Shown one piece after another: positions 1 through 12,900 of a stretch of 64,000 nucleotides of DNA (its first letter is position 1; every line of letters begins with the position of its first letter). The stretch is taken from the NCBI RefSeq assembly GCF_000524195.1, contig NW_020170573.1, forward strand, positions 1-64,000. Direction: 5' to 3'. The position numbers and the translations under genes are program-made. This DNA comes from Echinococcus granulosus (Eukaryota; Platyhelminthes; Cestoda; Cyclophyllidea; Taeniidae). The notes under the pieces were generated by a model that was given only the letters and a program-made list of their open reading frames with translations, was not told the DNA's origin and ran no database searches.

Positions 1-751
1 GTTGGGCTACCACAAAGACAATCACTTAGGACCCTCGCGCATGCAGGAACGCACACACTTTTCACACTTCCTGGATCAAAGCCCCAGAGGAAAAAAGCAT
101 ATGCAGCAAATGGCTGAAGCTCTGGAGACACAAAAGAAAGGCTAAAAAACTGCGACACTACTAATACATCAAGGGTAAAAACCACCCGGAGAACCTGTGA
201 TAGGGTAGGCAGAGGGACTAACAATAGAGCCGAAGAGAGTGGTTGAAACAAAAAGCAACCTTGTTTAAAAGTTACATTTGAATGAACAGATCTATTTAAT
301 TTCCCTCAAATCAGCTACCACTCTGATGGCATAATTATGCTCATAACTATGCTAGTAGCATTGCAGTTCTACCCTACGCTTACGATAAAGTTACCTTGAT
401 AGGTCTACACTTTGTAAGGTCATTAGGGGTAACCTGAGCTATGTAAAGGTGTTTTATTAATCAGGTATAAATGTAAAAACGTTTTTCTGGTAACGACACA
501 ATAACGAAGGGAAAACAATTGCTGTGGATATAATAACAACAAGGGGTCCGTCTGGCAAAACCTGAGTTGCAGTTAGATCTCATTCATGTTTATTCACTCA
601 AATGTTTCCAAAAATAAAAAGCAAGCTAAGAAATCAAAATCATCAAAACAAGAAAATCTGCTGATCTTAATCGTAAAATGCGAATGCACGAATAAGGCCT
701 TGATTCACAAATAATAAAAAAGGAGGAAGTGTGTGGAAAAACCGGGCTTAC
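1..751. other. Probable intron of the ALDH3-like gene, no other feature
   Basis: This stretch follows the donor at 751-750 on the minus strand. I found no further exon of the aldehyde dehydrogenase in it and no repeat copy or RNA gene. It is AT-rich and has stops in all frames at short intervals. Confidence 0.4.
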
Positions 752-1029
752 GTATTTTTCACCGGCCCAATCATCCAAATTGTGGATGAGATTTGTGATT
801 TCCAGTTTCAATGGGAGGATTTCGCATTCCAAACACTCTAGACGGGACTAATGAAGGAAGAGGTGAGGGGACTTATGGTATGCCCAACCTTGTGAAGATC
901 AGTATGGATGGCTCTGCATAACTCCTCCTCATTGTCAGTGAGCATAGTCTTCAACTGACGCAAGATATGCTTCCTCTCTTCGAAGGAAGATGGTGGAATG
1001 TCCACGAAGGGAACTTTCAGCTTTGAGAT
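752..1029 (-). CDS. ALDH3-family aldehyde dehydrogenase, N-terminal part (partial gene)
   Basis: Two joined exons, read on the minus strand: 1029-889 (47 codons) and 847-752 (32 codons), both phase 0. The joined peptide of 79 residues has the layout of the N-terminal helical region of ALDH3-type fatty or aromatic aldehyde dehydrogenases: FEERKHILRQLKTML, then an EEELCRAIHTDLHK block (family: DLxK), then an ITNLIHNLDDWA block (family: E-x(n)-LPEWA). Family members oxidise aldehydes to acids with NAD(P)+. The first exon follows an acceptor at 1030-1031; the second ends at a good donor (gtaagc). The intron between them is only 41 nt and its donor (gttggg) is weak. The start codon exon was not found upstream, and the cofactor-binding and catalytic Cys parts must lie beyond the left edge, so 1-751 would be intron. 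Which ALDH3 paralogue it is cannot be decided. Confidence 0.68.
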
Positions 1030-3013
1030 CTATTTTTACACAATAAACACGAAAAGAATTGCTTAAATTTTGTTGCGTGTACTTAAATTTCCGATTCATA
1101 TAAAAAGGGTGCAGAGGCACAAATAACAACACGCAAATTACGGCGACAATGAAATATTGAAAGAATAAATTGAGCGTCAGCAATATTTACGCGTATCGTG
1201 ATTATTTATTTTTCAAAGTAGGATACTTTGAAGTATATGTATGTACTGCTTTAGCAGTTTGTTTAACCATGCGTCTGGTCATCCGGGTCCTTGAGTCTTT
1301 GCAGATTGTACTCCCTCATGGCGGCATACTCTCCAGGCCATGATAATAGCCCCAGCTCCTCCGCACGTTAGCAATAAATTTTCATCTACCCTGATGCGAC
1401 TTCTTACGAGTTCAGGAAAGACTTGCGGCGCTATGTATGTATCTTAATGTTGGTGAAACAAACATGGAAAAACATATGGGAAAAATAAAAGATGGTATCA
1501 AAGAAATACATTTCTGTATTAATCAAATGAAAACAAAATTGTGAGATGCAGTGATCTGCGTTAAAATGATTCAGATTGTAAACTAACTCCGTTCTTGGAA
1601 CCCAGGTCAGTAATTTTGAAAGTGTTAGATTTTCACAACGTGCATGTCGGAGTCTAACCAAATACGCGATCTATGCCTTATATTTCTTCTCATATAACGG
1701 TAGATTATAAAAAGGGAAGTATCCAACTCATTTTCGATGTAAAACACATTAATCTATGACCTCATACGAAAAAATACGACTCAAGAGTGAAAGGTATCAT
1801 AAAACACTTGTACTAAAAAAAGAGGAAATGATTTGAATGAGTTAAATCCGGAAGAAGAAATGGCAACTCCAATCTGGCCGACAAACGTCACAGTTGGAAT
1901 CACTAGGCGAAATTAAAAGTGACATGAGGGATTTTACACTAAAATGATAAGGCTAGGGTTAAGGTTACTAAATTTACAACGAACCACCTCGGATGTCTAA
2001 ATTCGTGGGAGTATTGTCAGGTATATCACCGCGAAGATTACACCGACTCAAAGGTTTGCTGATGAATATTGCAATTTCGGACTACCAAACGAAACCTTTG
2101 TATAATAAACCTTTGTAATAATAGGTTTGATTGTTGCAACAGTTGCTTTTTGGCACAGAATTAGGCCATCATGTGGAAAGTCAAAATACAACAAATCAAA
2201 AGTACGCAAAAAACATCCAAAAGTATTGAATTTTCTGCGACAATCGAAAAGAAACCACAAACTAAACAAAAGGTATCACTTTGAATAACCAAATGAGGCA
2301 AATGAAGGGACGCACATCAAGCATCACGGAGAGGTCTGGCGAATTGTACAATATTTTAAGGAACGCACGCGACTTAAAGGGGGGGTGATTATCGCAAGGT
2401 CGAAGATTCTTCAGGTGGGGAGAGGTTCGCAATTATATGCAGCCAAAATGAAGTGAATAAACAAACCGTTCTTTTTCGTTTAATTATCACTTTGTACTTT
2501 TAATCAATGTAAACGAAACGTAAATCACTTGGGGAAAACATATCACTCATTTCTACAGCCCCCTGACAAATGCTCGAAATTAGTTCAAAGCAGTACCATT
2601 TGTAAGTAAAATATGAGTGGACTATCGTGTAAAATGTAGTGGCATTTTCAGGGTGTTTTTAGATACCAAAATTACACAACACCGTCCTTTACATTTCAAG
2701 CGTAGTTCATTGCGACGAAAGTCTAGTTGTTTCAGTGAATCATCTTAAAGCACAAATTTTCTTTAATGGTTACAAAGCCATTGCACAAATCTGATTAAAT
2801 GCCTTAAGCTTGCAAACCGATCCATTGCCGAATTTCTGGATTTAAATTTGAGCACTGCAATTAAAATCGACTAAGTCTAATTTACAGACGGAAACAGTCT
2901 TCTTTTGCATAATGGCCTTCGATTTATACGAGATGCTACTACTGGTTAGGAGCACTTTGTTTTACCGGCTTGTGTGGTAAGCTCACTGTGACAAGCTTGT
3001 GGGGCCCCTAAGA
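1030..3013. other. Divergent intergenic region between ALDH3-like gene and GTF2E2
   Basis: About 2 kb separates the first visible ALDH3 exon (minus) from the GTF2E2 start (plus). It must hold the promoter of GTF2E2 and probably the missing first exon and promoter of the ALDH3 gene. One degraded copy of the dispersed LTR-like repeat lies at 1260-1433. I see no convincing TATA element and no other coding exon. Confidence 0.45.
1260..1433 (-). repeat. Dispersed LTR-like repeat, copy A
   Basis: Read on the minus strand it begins ATAGCGCCGCAAG, passes through the family core (gggctattatcatggcctgg) and ends GTTAAACA. It is a diverged copy of the family described at 58839-58995. Confidence 0.7.
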
Positions 3014-4800
3014 ATGGACCCGAGTCTACTGAAGGAGCGGGAGGAGTTTTTGCGTTGTGCAAAGAATATGCCAGTTGTTGAGAAACTGCGTCCTCAAGCG
3101 CAGAACGCGTCTCAAATGAATGTCAGTCCATCACCGTCTAAGAAACCCCTTGTCTCATCTACCAGGGAGTATCTTACCATGGACATTCGGTCACAAAATC
3201 AGGGAAAATTTGCACTTCTGTCACGCATCGTGAAATACATGAGAGTATCGTTGCATATTCTACATAATTTTTAGCGCAGACATTTGGAACGGGATTTGCA
3301 TCCCCTTTCTGTCGAAGAAATACTGGAAGAATTACAACTCCACGAGACCCCACGATCCGATATTGTGTGGCTAGAAAATGAGGTCGGATGCTTTCATCGT
3401 TTTTCACCTAAGACACTTTCTAGGTTTGAATTCTTTCCATTTTTTTGAACGAAGTGGTTCAAACACTCGACCAGCCCTGGGTTTTTTATTATTGGGATCT
3501 TTATTATGCAAAGCAATTTTAATTCATCCCTCATTTTGTCGTAATTTGTGATTTGGTTTTCAGGCTCTCCCCAACAACCCCAAGATAGCTTCTACTCCAG
3601 ACAAAAAGTTCAAGTTTATGCCGAGATATGATATACGCTCCCGAAATGACTTGTATCAACTTCTGAAGAGGCACGAAATCAGGGGACTAGGTGGCATTTA
3701 TCTTGACGATATATGCGAAGCAATTCCTGATGCTGAAAAGGTTCTTCAAGTGAGCCAAAACTGATAACCCTTACCATATTCCTTAACTTTGGTTCAATTA
3801 ATCTACTTTCATAATGTCTTTGGGTTTTTGTAATGTTTTACAAGTTAGGCATCAGCACTCTTATTCTCTTAAACTACTTGGATATTTTCGCTCGTTCATG
3901 TTATAAGTTTTCATCCAATTTGCCCCGAAATTCAGAAAAACCACTTCTTGGTCAAAGCAGCGCTTTATGTTCTTGCCAAACTTCATTAATTGATTCATAA
4001 TTTACAAATTATAGAGTCTCGGGGATACAGTAGTGCAAGTTACTACCCCTCACGACAAAAAGACTGTGCTATTTTTTAACGACAAGTCCTTCGACCTGAA
4101 TGTTGAAGATGGTAAGTCCGTCTGCTCTCTTTTATCGTTACCATGAACCCGAGGCAGTCTAAGTATGCAATTACTTGTCTAAATTGTAATGCATTCCCGA
4201 TTAAGGCCCTAGCGGGTACCCATTAATGGGTACGAAAGTATTTGTTCCTAGCTGCGACATCCCATGTGGCTGAATAAAGTAATCCGTCAGATTTTGAAAG
4301 CGCCAATTATTCGCCGTTCCAATTTTCCCAGAATTCAAGCAGCTTTGGCGAGCTGTCAGCGTGGAAGGTGTGCATGAGGGAAAAATTGAGGAATACCTTC
4401 ACAGAAACGGCATCATGTCCATGTCTGCTGACAAGAAAGTATTTGTAAGTCCCAGATGCAGACCCGTAACAGCATCGACACTTTCTTTTAAACTGGTTAG
4501 TATCATTATAATTGTGTCGCCCCACCTAATGTTAACATACACCCCACTTTGGTGTCGTGTTCTCAAAATCCCCCGTAAACGTTTGTTCTGGTTTTTCGTG
4601 CATGTACTACCGTAAACATGCACTTACCTCTCATCACAGCTTTTATTCCAATTTTACGCATTGCATCGCTGTGTGCTATTTAGACTCCAGCAATCAAGCA
4701 AAAACGGCGTGGTCAACGTCAAAACAATCGTCCGGTGAAGCTAAGGGATAACGAGCATTTGCGAGACATTCTAAAGGATTTCTCCGACAAAAAACCCTGA
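3014..4800 (+). CDS. GTF2E2: TFIIE beta subunit (general transcription factor IIE subunit 2)
   Basis: Six exons: 3014-3244, 3275-3382, 3564-3749, 4015-4111, 4332-4444, 4684-4800; 283 aa against about 290 in vertebrates. TFIIE beta partners TFIIE alpha in the RNA polymerase II pre-initiation complex and helps recruit and regulate TFIIH during promoter melting. The product starts MDPSLLKEREEF as in vertebrates. It then shows the two winged-helix regions: FALLSRIVKYM with HPLSVEEIL and LPNNPKI (about 63-130), and RSRNDLYQLLKRHE with RGLGGIYLDDI and DKKTVLFFNDK (about 133-205). Next come FKQLWRAVSVEGVHEGKIEEYL and a basic tail with DNEHLRDILKDFSD. All junctions keep frame and use GT-AG. The first intron is 30 nt and contains an in-frame TAG, so it must be removed. 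The ATG at 3014 is chosen because family homology begins there. No AATAAA was found close after the stop. Confidence 0.95.
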
Positions 4801-7132
4801 TATGCTTGTATAGTTCTACGCATTGAATGTCTTTCAATTACTATGACTATTCTCCTGTCGGGTACTTCGCCCATTGGATTTTTGCTCACGCATTTCCAGT
4901 AAAATTAATTGTTGGTTTTTTTTTTCATTTCATCACGTTGAGATTAAATGCACCAACCGTTAGTTTCTACCTACAGCCCTACCAAAGTTCTCTTTGTGTG
5001 CGTCTGTTTACGTCGTTCATGTTTGTATGCTAGCTCGGGTAACTCTATCAAAGCGGTGTCCCTGCAGCGATGTCCTGCACTTTCACAAATCGGTATTTAA
5101 TATATTTATTCACGAAAACGCTTACCTGTAACTATCTGGTCAGTGTTGTGGGTGCAAATCTCGTGCCAAGGAAAAGGGAAATTGATACGAAGTGGATAGC
5201 AGAACCATTTCGAGAATGGCGGATACTTTACTGTTTGTGATCGACGCTTTTTTGCAAAACTGAAACACGAAGCCAATGCCGGTATAAAAGTGAAATTAGG
5301 TGTCGGCGAAAATGTACGAGAAGAGGGACCTCCACAATTCATTGTATTAGTGGTGCTTGCAATAATGCCTGATAGTTTTTGTCAAATCATTGTCATTGGA
5401 ATTCGTTAAGGTTGTGAAACAGGGTGTGCCACAAACCCGAACGGCCCATCATCGAAGCATAGTCGGCCCCTTTCATGGGTTTGGTTAACACCAGACGTGT
5501 TCAGATTATCCCCATTCAGTTGGAAGAATCGTTTTGGAGACAATGGTGTCGGACCTGTGGTGGATCCCTAGCTGGCCGCGTAGTTGTCGGATTGGACCAT
5601 AAGCTTGCACAAAGAAATAGACAGAAAATAGTGTATTGCTTAAAGCGCCAGTTCATAGCGCCAACTAATCACACTCGACACAATATGACCACCATTTCGT
5701 ACAACACCTACACCAGACCGAAAAGATGTCGCATCATGAGAAATGTGTTTATAAGTCCGACAAGGCATCAGTCAGTCAGTCTTCTAGCTGGTCCGGCCGA
5801 CTACTGTGCCTTTTGATGCTGTATCTGCGATGGTGGCAAGAGCTAGGCGTGGCATTGGTGGTACTGCCACTAATGCGCACCTTCCTTTTCTCATCATTAG
5901 ATCTCCTCTTCCGTTCGCACCCTTCGCCTTTCGTCTCTAGTTCAAGCTGCACCATTTATTATAACGTTAATACTTGTCCCTTCAACTGACGCTGCAAGAG
6001 GGTTGTGACTGATCGGTCTCGATTCCTCCATAGTAGAACATAGCCTTGCTTCCTATGGAAATACACGCAACAAAAACCAACCTTTTCCTGATGAATTTGA
6101 TAGGTACAGTGACTATACAAGTGTGCATCTTCTAATGTAACACAAATCTAACCTAAAGAGAGGTAAACTACAGTGCTCTAATTTGACATTTTCTTACTTC
6201 CCGGATAAGATTAAGTCATTGTGAAACCAAGATCAGAAGAGAGGTCAGAATATATACCAAAAGACGAGTTTTAGATTTGCCATTAAACAAAGATAAATTT
6301 GGGACAAACCCATACTTGAAAGAACAATTTCGCAAGTCGGATAGACTCTAGAGAACACTTTTGGGGAGGTACACCATCCAGTCCTGACTCCACAAAAGCG
6401 TGTGAAGAAACGGTCCCGGAGAGAAGCACATCACCAACGACGATTACAACCCTGGGGATTCGACCCATATTCTTGCACACCTTGCACGATCTGCTAGTTA
6501 TTAAGCAATTTGCTCTTTAATCAAAATTTATGTGAGGACGGAGCGAAGACAGTGGTGTCCAGCAGTAGGAGCCAAGTAACACCAGTCCCCCAATCTCTCC
6601 ACTTCACCGTAGGTCCACTTTCTCACCATACCGCCCACCACTCCCTTGATACGTGGGGGCCTGGTAACGAATCCAGGTTGTCGGAGGGCATGCGCCCGAG
6701 CGTTTACCATTTAGAGGGATCCGCGTTTACATTGGCTTTCTGACCCAGGTACACAAAGTACATGGTCGCAACATCTGGACATGTACGCGTACAGGTCAAC
6801 GCACGTGAAAAATGGCGTAACCAGTGTCATCCAGGGGGAATAAGCATATAAAACGACTGAATGAGGTCTTGTTACTTTTAAATTGATTAAACTTTCTCTG
6901 AGAGCTTCAAAACGACCTAGTCTTCAACTTCTTTAAGAGGGTGGTCACCTCCCACACCAGTGGTGGGTAAAAAACTGAACACAAAAGTTTTTACTTAGAA
7001 TGATAGACTAAACAAGGATCAGTATCAATGAGGCCTGCCACATAAAATGGAAATATGTAATATTAAGAATGACAAACTACCGAGAAAGGGTTGCATAAAC
7101 ACGACAATCCTTTGACTACAAAGGGCAAACCA
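4801..7132. other. Convergent intergenic region between GTF2E2 and SOD2
   Basis: The 3' ends of GTF2E2 (plus) and SOD2 (minus) face each other across 2.3 kb. The stretch holds open frames such as 5475-5816 and 5726-5989, but none resembles a known protein and none has supporting splice structure. A more GC-rich block at 6340-6720 is open on both strands and is discussed as a finding. No member of the LTR-like repeat family was seen. Confidence 0.45.
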
Positions 7133-8329
7133 CTACTGGGCCCTGGCGAAGCGTTCGGCCACATCCTTCCAGTTAATGATTTTCCAAATAGCCTTGACAT
7201 AATCAGGTCGTTGATTCTTGTACTGTAGGTAGTAAGCATGCTCCCAAACATCAATACCCAGCAGAGGCTTAAGACCTAGCAAACCGAAGAAAAGCATCAA
7301 TATAAAAAGGTTCCCTTTTGACACCACCGTTAAAATAGAGCAGAAGAGGTTGCAAGAACCAACGAGCCATTAACAGACAACGCTGACAGCAAGGCTACCC
7401 AGCTACCTATGCATTAAGTTAGGAGCAAATGGTATTGGGATAGAATAAAACTAAATAACATACCTGTTGTTCCCTCAAGAGGGTCCTGATTGGCACACGT
7501 TGCAATACGCAGTCTACCAGAGCTCGGCTCGAGCCCAAGCCATCCCCAACCTGACCCAAAAACGGATACGGTGGCGTTGGTCATCTTTTCCTTAAACGCT
7601 TCAAAAGAACCAAAGTCGCGTTTAATGGCATCAGCCAGAGGTCCGCTAGGCTCACCGCCTCCAGTAGGACACAGGTTGCACCAAAAGATACTGTGATTGA
7701 TGTGACCGCCGCCGTTGAATTTAAATGCGGGCTGAACGATAGAAAACCACACTACAGACATTGGTCCAGATTAGCCAAAACAAACTAGCGATCGGTATAA
7801 AACCAAATACTTTTATATTACAGAAATGATGCCTATCACCCGGGAGCCTTAAACTCCTACCAATCGCCTCGGGACATAAAATAAACGCCAATAATACGGA
7901 AGTTAGACAAATAGACAGTTAAAAATCACGGCACAAGGGCATGCCACAAATGGCAGTGAAAGAACACAAAACTTCGTGGGTAATGCTCATGTTGATTGAG
8001 CTGTAGCGGAAATAATAGCAAGTTTACCCAAGACAAGCACACCAAATACGGAGGCAAAAAGCCTATAATGGCACCTGCAGTGATATTATTGTCGAAGCAT
8101 CGCCTTTGTGCAAGGCTTCCGTCATCTTTTCTTCAACGATATTCAGGTTATTTACATAAGCTGCGTGGTGCTTTTGATAATGGCACTTCATGATTTCGGC
8201 AGAAATAACAGGCTCAAGCGCCCCAAAATCATAAGGAAGATCCGGAAGAGTGTGCTTCTTCGCAGATAAAACGCGGGTGCATCTGAAAACTGATCCCAAA
8301 TGGCGACAATGTAAACCCAACCAGAGCAT
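7133..8329 (-). CDS. SOD2: Mitochondrial manganese superoxide dismutase
   Basis: Three exons on the minus strand: 8329-8075, 7731-7464, 7275-7133; 221 aa (human 222). The enzyme converts superoxide to peroxide and oxygen in the mitochondrial matrix as a homotetramer. Residues 1-24 ([15 protein letters not shown]... ending LSAK) are rich in Arg with no acidic residue, a good matrix-targeting peptide. The mature chain starts [16 protein letters not shown]. Metal ligands are all visible: His50 (KCHYQKHH), His98 ([11 protein letters not shown]), Asp183 and His187 ([10 protein letters not shown]). The active-site Gln of NQDPL is present, as in Mn rather than Fe enzymes. Introns are 188 and 343 nt with GT-AG ends and consistent phases (0 and 1). 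The start is the first ATG in the exon; a TTG 12 nt further upstream is in frame but is not a likely start. It is head-to-head with the LPCAT gene. Confidence 0.96.
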
Positions 8330-9941
8330 AACGAAAGACAACCAAAAAGACCGCGATTACGAAAATACCGTGGTGGCCTTCGCACTGGAAATAGTTTCAT
8401 GAAAACCTGTTAATTCGTATTTGCAGACAGAGACATTTCCAATAAGGAAATACCATATTATAATGCAACCTTACACCTTACAGATTACAACTTGAAGTCA
8501 TGGCTGCGAATCATTGGCATAAAGCAGCCTGGTCGCACACCTTGGTTAAGTTAGTGCATCGCTGTCGAGTAGTAAAATTGTAGACGTCTACCCAAAAGGT
8601 TTCGTTCTTTAGAATTTGATTTAAGCGTAGTGCTCTCTTTGAGGGGCCAGCGTCAATATACTTTATTGTGGTAATCAACTTGAAAATTTCTCGCTTTACA
8701 TTTCTTTGATGTTTTGCTTGACTTCTATTCTTCAATGAATCCGCGAAAATTGTTGTTATCTTTAAGTGTCATTCCCGATTTTTAGGCTTCTATGGTGTTT
8801 GCACAAAATGATGTCTATTAGCTAAAAAGCTATGTGGGGACGCATTGTGAGGGCTAAAACATTACTTTAAGTCACATCTTACATACATCGCTTGTGTTCT
8901 TTTGTGTACCTATAGTTTCCACCATCATTGAATACCGCTAAATAAGTTAGGGCAATCTATGTTTTTCTTCCAGCTTAAATAAAATTTTGCCCTATTTTTT
9001 TAATGCAATCGACGTTAGGTTCGAATGTTGGCGAATCGTCGAATCAAGCTTTATACCAGAATTTTTTGGAGTTGAGTAAATTCTCCAGGTCTCGTAAGTT
9101 CCAAATATAGTTCTTTTGGCATTTCGGACGTTGTGAATTTTCATTAAAACCCTGTAGACCATCTAAAATAAGTTTTTGATGCTTTCCAAGGTGTCAGATG
9201 GAGATTGGGGTTAATCTATTGGTTATCAACTAGTGGCCTATGCCAAAGCATGGCGGTCTCGGTCTCACATTGGTTACTGTGGTGTTCGTCGTTTTGCTTG
9301 TAGCTGGCAGGTTGGTCAAACGACTTCAGGTTGTCAGCATTTCGTGAGTTCAATTTTTTTTGTGAAGGGCTTATTGCTAACAAGTCTGCAGTCGGCTATA
9401 TCCTTACTGTGGCATAGTGTCTTGTACTTTTCCACCAACATTGGTTTGTTTCCTATTCAGTGGGAAGCTCCGTGTAAATATCAAAACAGTTTTATTTTTA
9501 TCCAAAACTCGTGTCTCATGTAGCATTACGTCCATCTAGTCCCTGTAGAAGTTGGGCTTCAGGAAGTTCTTAGGTGAAATTGAGCCTTAACGCGTAATCT
9601 GAAGTTGAATGAGATAGGTTGTCGGTTCGAATTCCAGTCTCCTGAAAGAGTACAACACGACTTCAAGCACGCATCATCTAAGTGTAGCATTCTTCATATT
9701 ACTGTTATTCCCAAAACTCTATAAAGATACCGTTTTATTGTATGTGTCATCTACGCGGTTAAATTTTGAGTGGTGTAAGTAATGTCAATTTATTATTAAA
9801 TTTGGAACCGAAAATAGGTGCGACATGGTCGCTTTTTATAGTGACACCCAATAAATTCATGAAAGGCGCTGGTGATTATTGCAAAGTTTTCTAGAATCTG
9901 TTATCGCGCTTGTGAGATAGTAAGTTTTGCGGATGTAATCT
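8330..9941. other. Head-to-head intergenic region, SOD2 and LPCAT promoters
   Basis: This 1.6 kb lies between the start codons of two divergent genes, so it should contain both promoters. It is AT-rich with short meaningless frames. No RNA gene was accepted; a tRNA-like GGTTCGAATTCC at about 9625 was examined and rejected. No copy of the dispersed repeats was seen. Confidence 0.45.
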
Positions 9942-12900
9942 ATGGTTTTTGGCGGAAAACAGCCACAAGTAATGGGGTTTTTTGGACTGCAGGAAGTAAT
10001 GGATGAACTGGACAGAGCACTATGCGATGAGACATCATTCCACGATACAGCTTTGAAAAACCCCTTTGTCCACTCCATTCACATCTCTCCAGCTCGTCGA
10101 GTGCAACTGTGGCTTTTCGCTGTTTTCGTCTTCCCCTTTCGTCTCATTTTCATGTTAACCTTTCTCTTCCTCACCCTCTTCTTTGGCGAATTGGCCACCC
10201 GAAGGATGGATTTTTCAAAACCTATGGCTGGTTTCCGGAAGCATATTCTCCTGCCAGCCTTCATATTCTGCGGTCGCATGCTTTTCTACAGCGGCGGTTT
10301 CATATGGGTGGGTCATAAGGGCAGGCGGGCCAGCTGTGAGGAGGCGCCGATTCTTGTGCTGGCACCCCATTCCTCATTCTACGACTCTCTTGTCTTTCTC
10401 TCGCTGGGCATGCCCTCTGTTGTAGGTAAGACGGAGACGGCGCTTTCGCCCATTGGTTCATTTATAAAGATGACTCAGCCCATCCTGGTCAATCGGGATG
10501 ACCCGTCATCGCGGCAGAATACGCTCGCTGAGATTAGGCATCGAGCCCTCTCCAATGGCATGTGGCCACAAGTCCTCATTTTTCCTGAGGGCACTTGTAC
10601 GAACCGGTCATGCTTGATTAACTACAAGCAAGGTGCGTGGAATCTGTGTCATGGTTTCGCTGCCAATCTGTAGGCCCGTCACCTTCGATGCGTTTTAGGA
10701 GCCTTCACCGTTGGATGTCCTGTACAACCGGCAATTTTGCGATGGGGTTATGCGGTGGTAAGTCGAGGAGTATTTGCACTTGTCTTTCTGGTCCTGATTC
10801 ACGCTCATATATGTCAGATAATGATGTTCACTTCCGAATGTTGGTTACCGTTTTTGAATTATTAAAGCTCAACTTTTGACTGCAAATTCCATTTATTGGG
10901 CCAAAAATTTCAGTTTAAGGCGGAATTACCCATACACAAGGTGTTGTAATGTTTTCAAGAGGTCATACCAGCTTTGCGGCAGGACTGCATATCCTCAAGT
11001 CACTTTTGAATAAACCAAAAAGTCAATGTCGTCGCTATTTCCGTCACAACAGCCGCACCGCGCCTTACCTAGTCTGTAATTATGATTTGTAGGGTGAATA
11101 GCTTGAGATGGCACTAGGTCTCCTCCCAATGTGATACATGAATAGAATGCAATTTATCTGCCATTTATCTGCTATTCTTGTAATAAGCAACTTTAAATGG
11201 TTGAGGGAACTATCTCATTTGGTGTCTTATTCGGTGAAATAGGGGTGTTGTTTTGCATCTCAATTAAAGTAAACAAAATGCTGTCCCTAAGCGGTTCGAT
11301 TATCTCATTTTTCAATCACAAACAGTTGTCTTTTCTATCCTCTTGGGTGAACATAGCAAATCATTTAAAGGTCTCTCTGCTGGCAGCTCAAGCGTTCAGG
11401 AGAGTTTTGTGTTTCACGGCGAAAATAGGCAGTAACTTAAACTTTTTAAACAGCTCTGAGCAATAAGCATCGATTTTAAATATATACTGTTCTGTTATTA
11501 TGAAACACGAATGTATGTTCCACTTTTTCAAACGCTGTCTTAACAGTGATGTAACGTGGGAAAAAAACATCGCCTCAATTACCTCTGGTACCTTTTTGAG
11601 AATATGCACGTTGTCCTTGCGTTGTGGTACCAAATCGAGACCCCAAATGCTTGCTCTGCAGTCAGCATTATTGCAACCAAATTCTGGCATTGTGCATTGT
11701 TTACTTTTGATACCCTTATCTTTTCGGGGCTACCCGCTCGCTGAGGTGACAACGCTTTACGAGGAGGCAGACACTGCGTAAATAGTGGTGATTAATCGTT
11801 ACTTTAAATGAATTTCGCCTTAGTAGACATGATTCTTCATCTATCCAGCCGGAGACTGAGGCTTTTTTCTCATTACAGGATAGCATAACATGGACATGGG
11901 ATGGTCCCGGGATGTGAGTCAAACTCGTGCTCAAATTTCATTGTCATTTATTGAGGTCATACTCAAGGCGGTTATTGTTATCTGCTTCTTCTAGACTCGA
12001 GCTGCTCTGGCTTACTGCTCTTCAGCCTTACATAACACTGGAAATTGAGGTGAACTTTCTTAGATGATCAGACTGCCGCTAGAGGTCTTTTTGTAGATGG
12101 GGTCCATAGATTTGGCACTTTCAGCCCGATTAATTTGCACTATTTTTTAATTTGTTTTCTTTAATCAGTTTTTACCGGTCTATATCCCCAATGAAGTGGA
12201 GAAAGAAGATCCTCAACTTTATGCTAAAAATGTGCGTGCCGTGATGGCCAAGTAAGTTCTGGTTTTTTTTCATTATAATCAATTTTGGATAAGATCTGCG
12301 CGATGGACGAGTGTTTGCTCATTCATAAGCCATCCATTATATACACTTAATATATGAAAAGCAAGTTTGTGATTTTTTTTAAACCCTAAATGAGGCCTTT
12401 ATCACACGCGAGTGGATAATTGTACGAACTCGGACATTCATGCGGAAGCTTAATAAAATCGTAACTTCGCACTGAAGTTGTTACTGTTTGAAAACTTTTA
12501 AATAAACTGGGAATCAATGGGTTGCACTCAAAAAATTTTTTGCAATGACGATAAGAGGAGGATATGTAGGGAGTGTTTGCCTGTTTCACAGGGTGGTTTG
12601 ACCCGTGCTTCTTGCCAATACTTTAATCGTTTCGGCCTTATCTGATATTTCAATCCGAGTTTTTATCAAAGGTGTCCGTGCTAGTATGACTAACACGGGC
12701 GCCACACCATCACTTTAGAGTGGAAAATTGAGAGCCCAGTGCAGGTGAATGCCAGTAAGACAATATTTTCTACTCCCCATGATTGAATAGAATAAGTGGA
12801 CATTATAATCTCCACCTGCTAGGGTTCGTCTGAGTTGTTTAGTACCATTCTCTCCCCCGCCTTTTTCCAGGGCCGCCAACCTCCCCACAACGGAACTCAG

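Noticed and set aside
5475..5989. Overlapping open frames in the GTF2E2/SOD2 interval
   Set aside because: No similarity to known proteins and no matching splice structure; such lengths occur by chance here.
9610..9660. Possible tRNA gene or tRNA-derived SINE because of GGTTCGAATTCC, a B-box-like string
   Set aside because: The bases around it do not pair as a T arm, and no A box, anticodon arm or acceptor stem can be formed around it.
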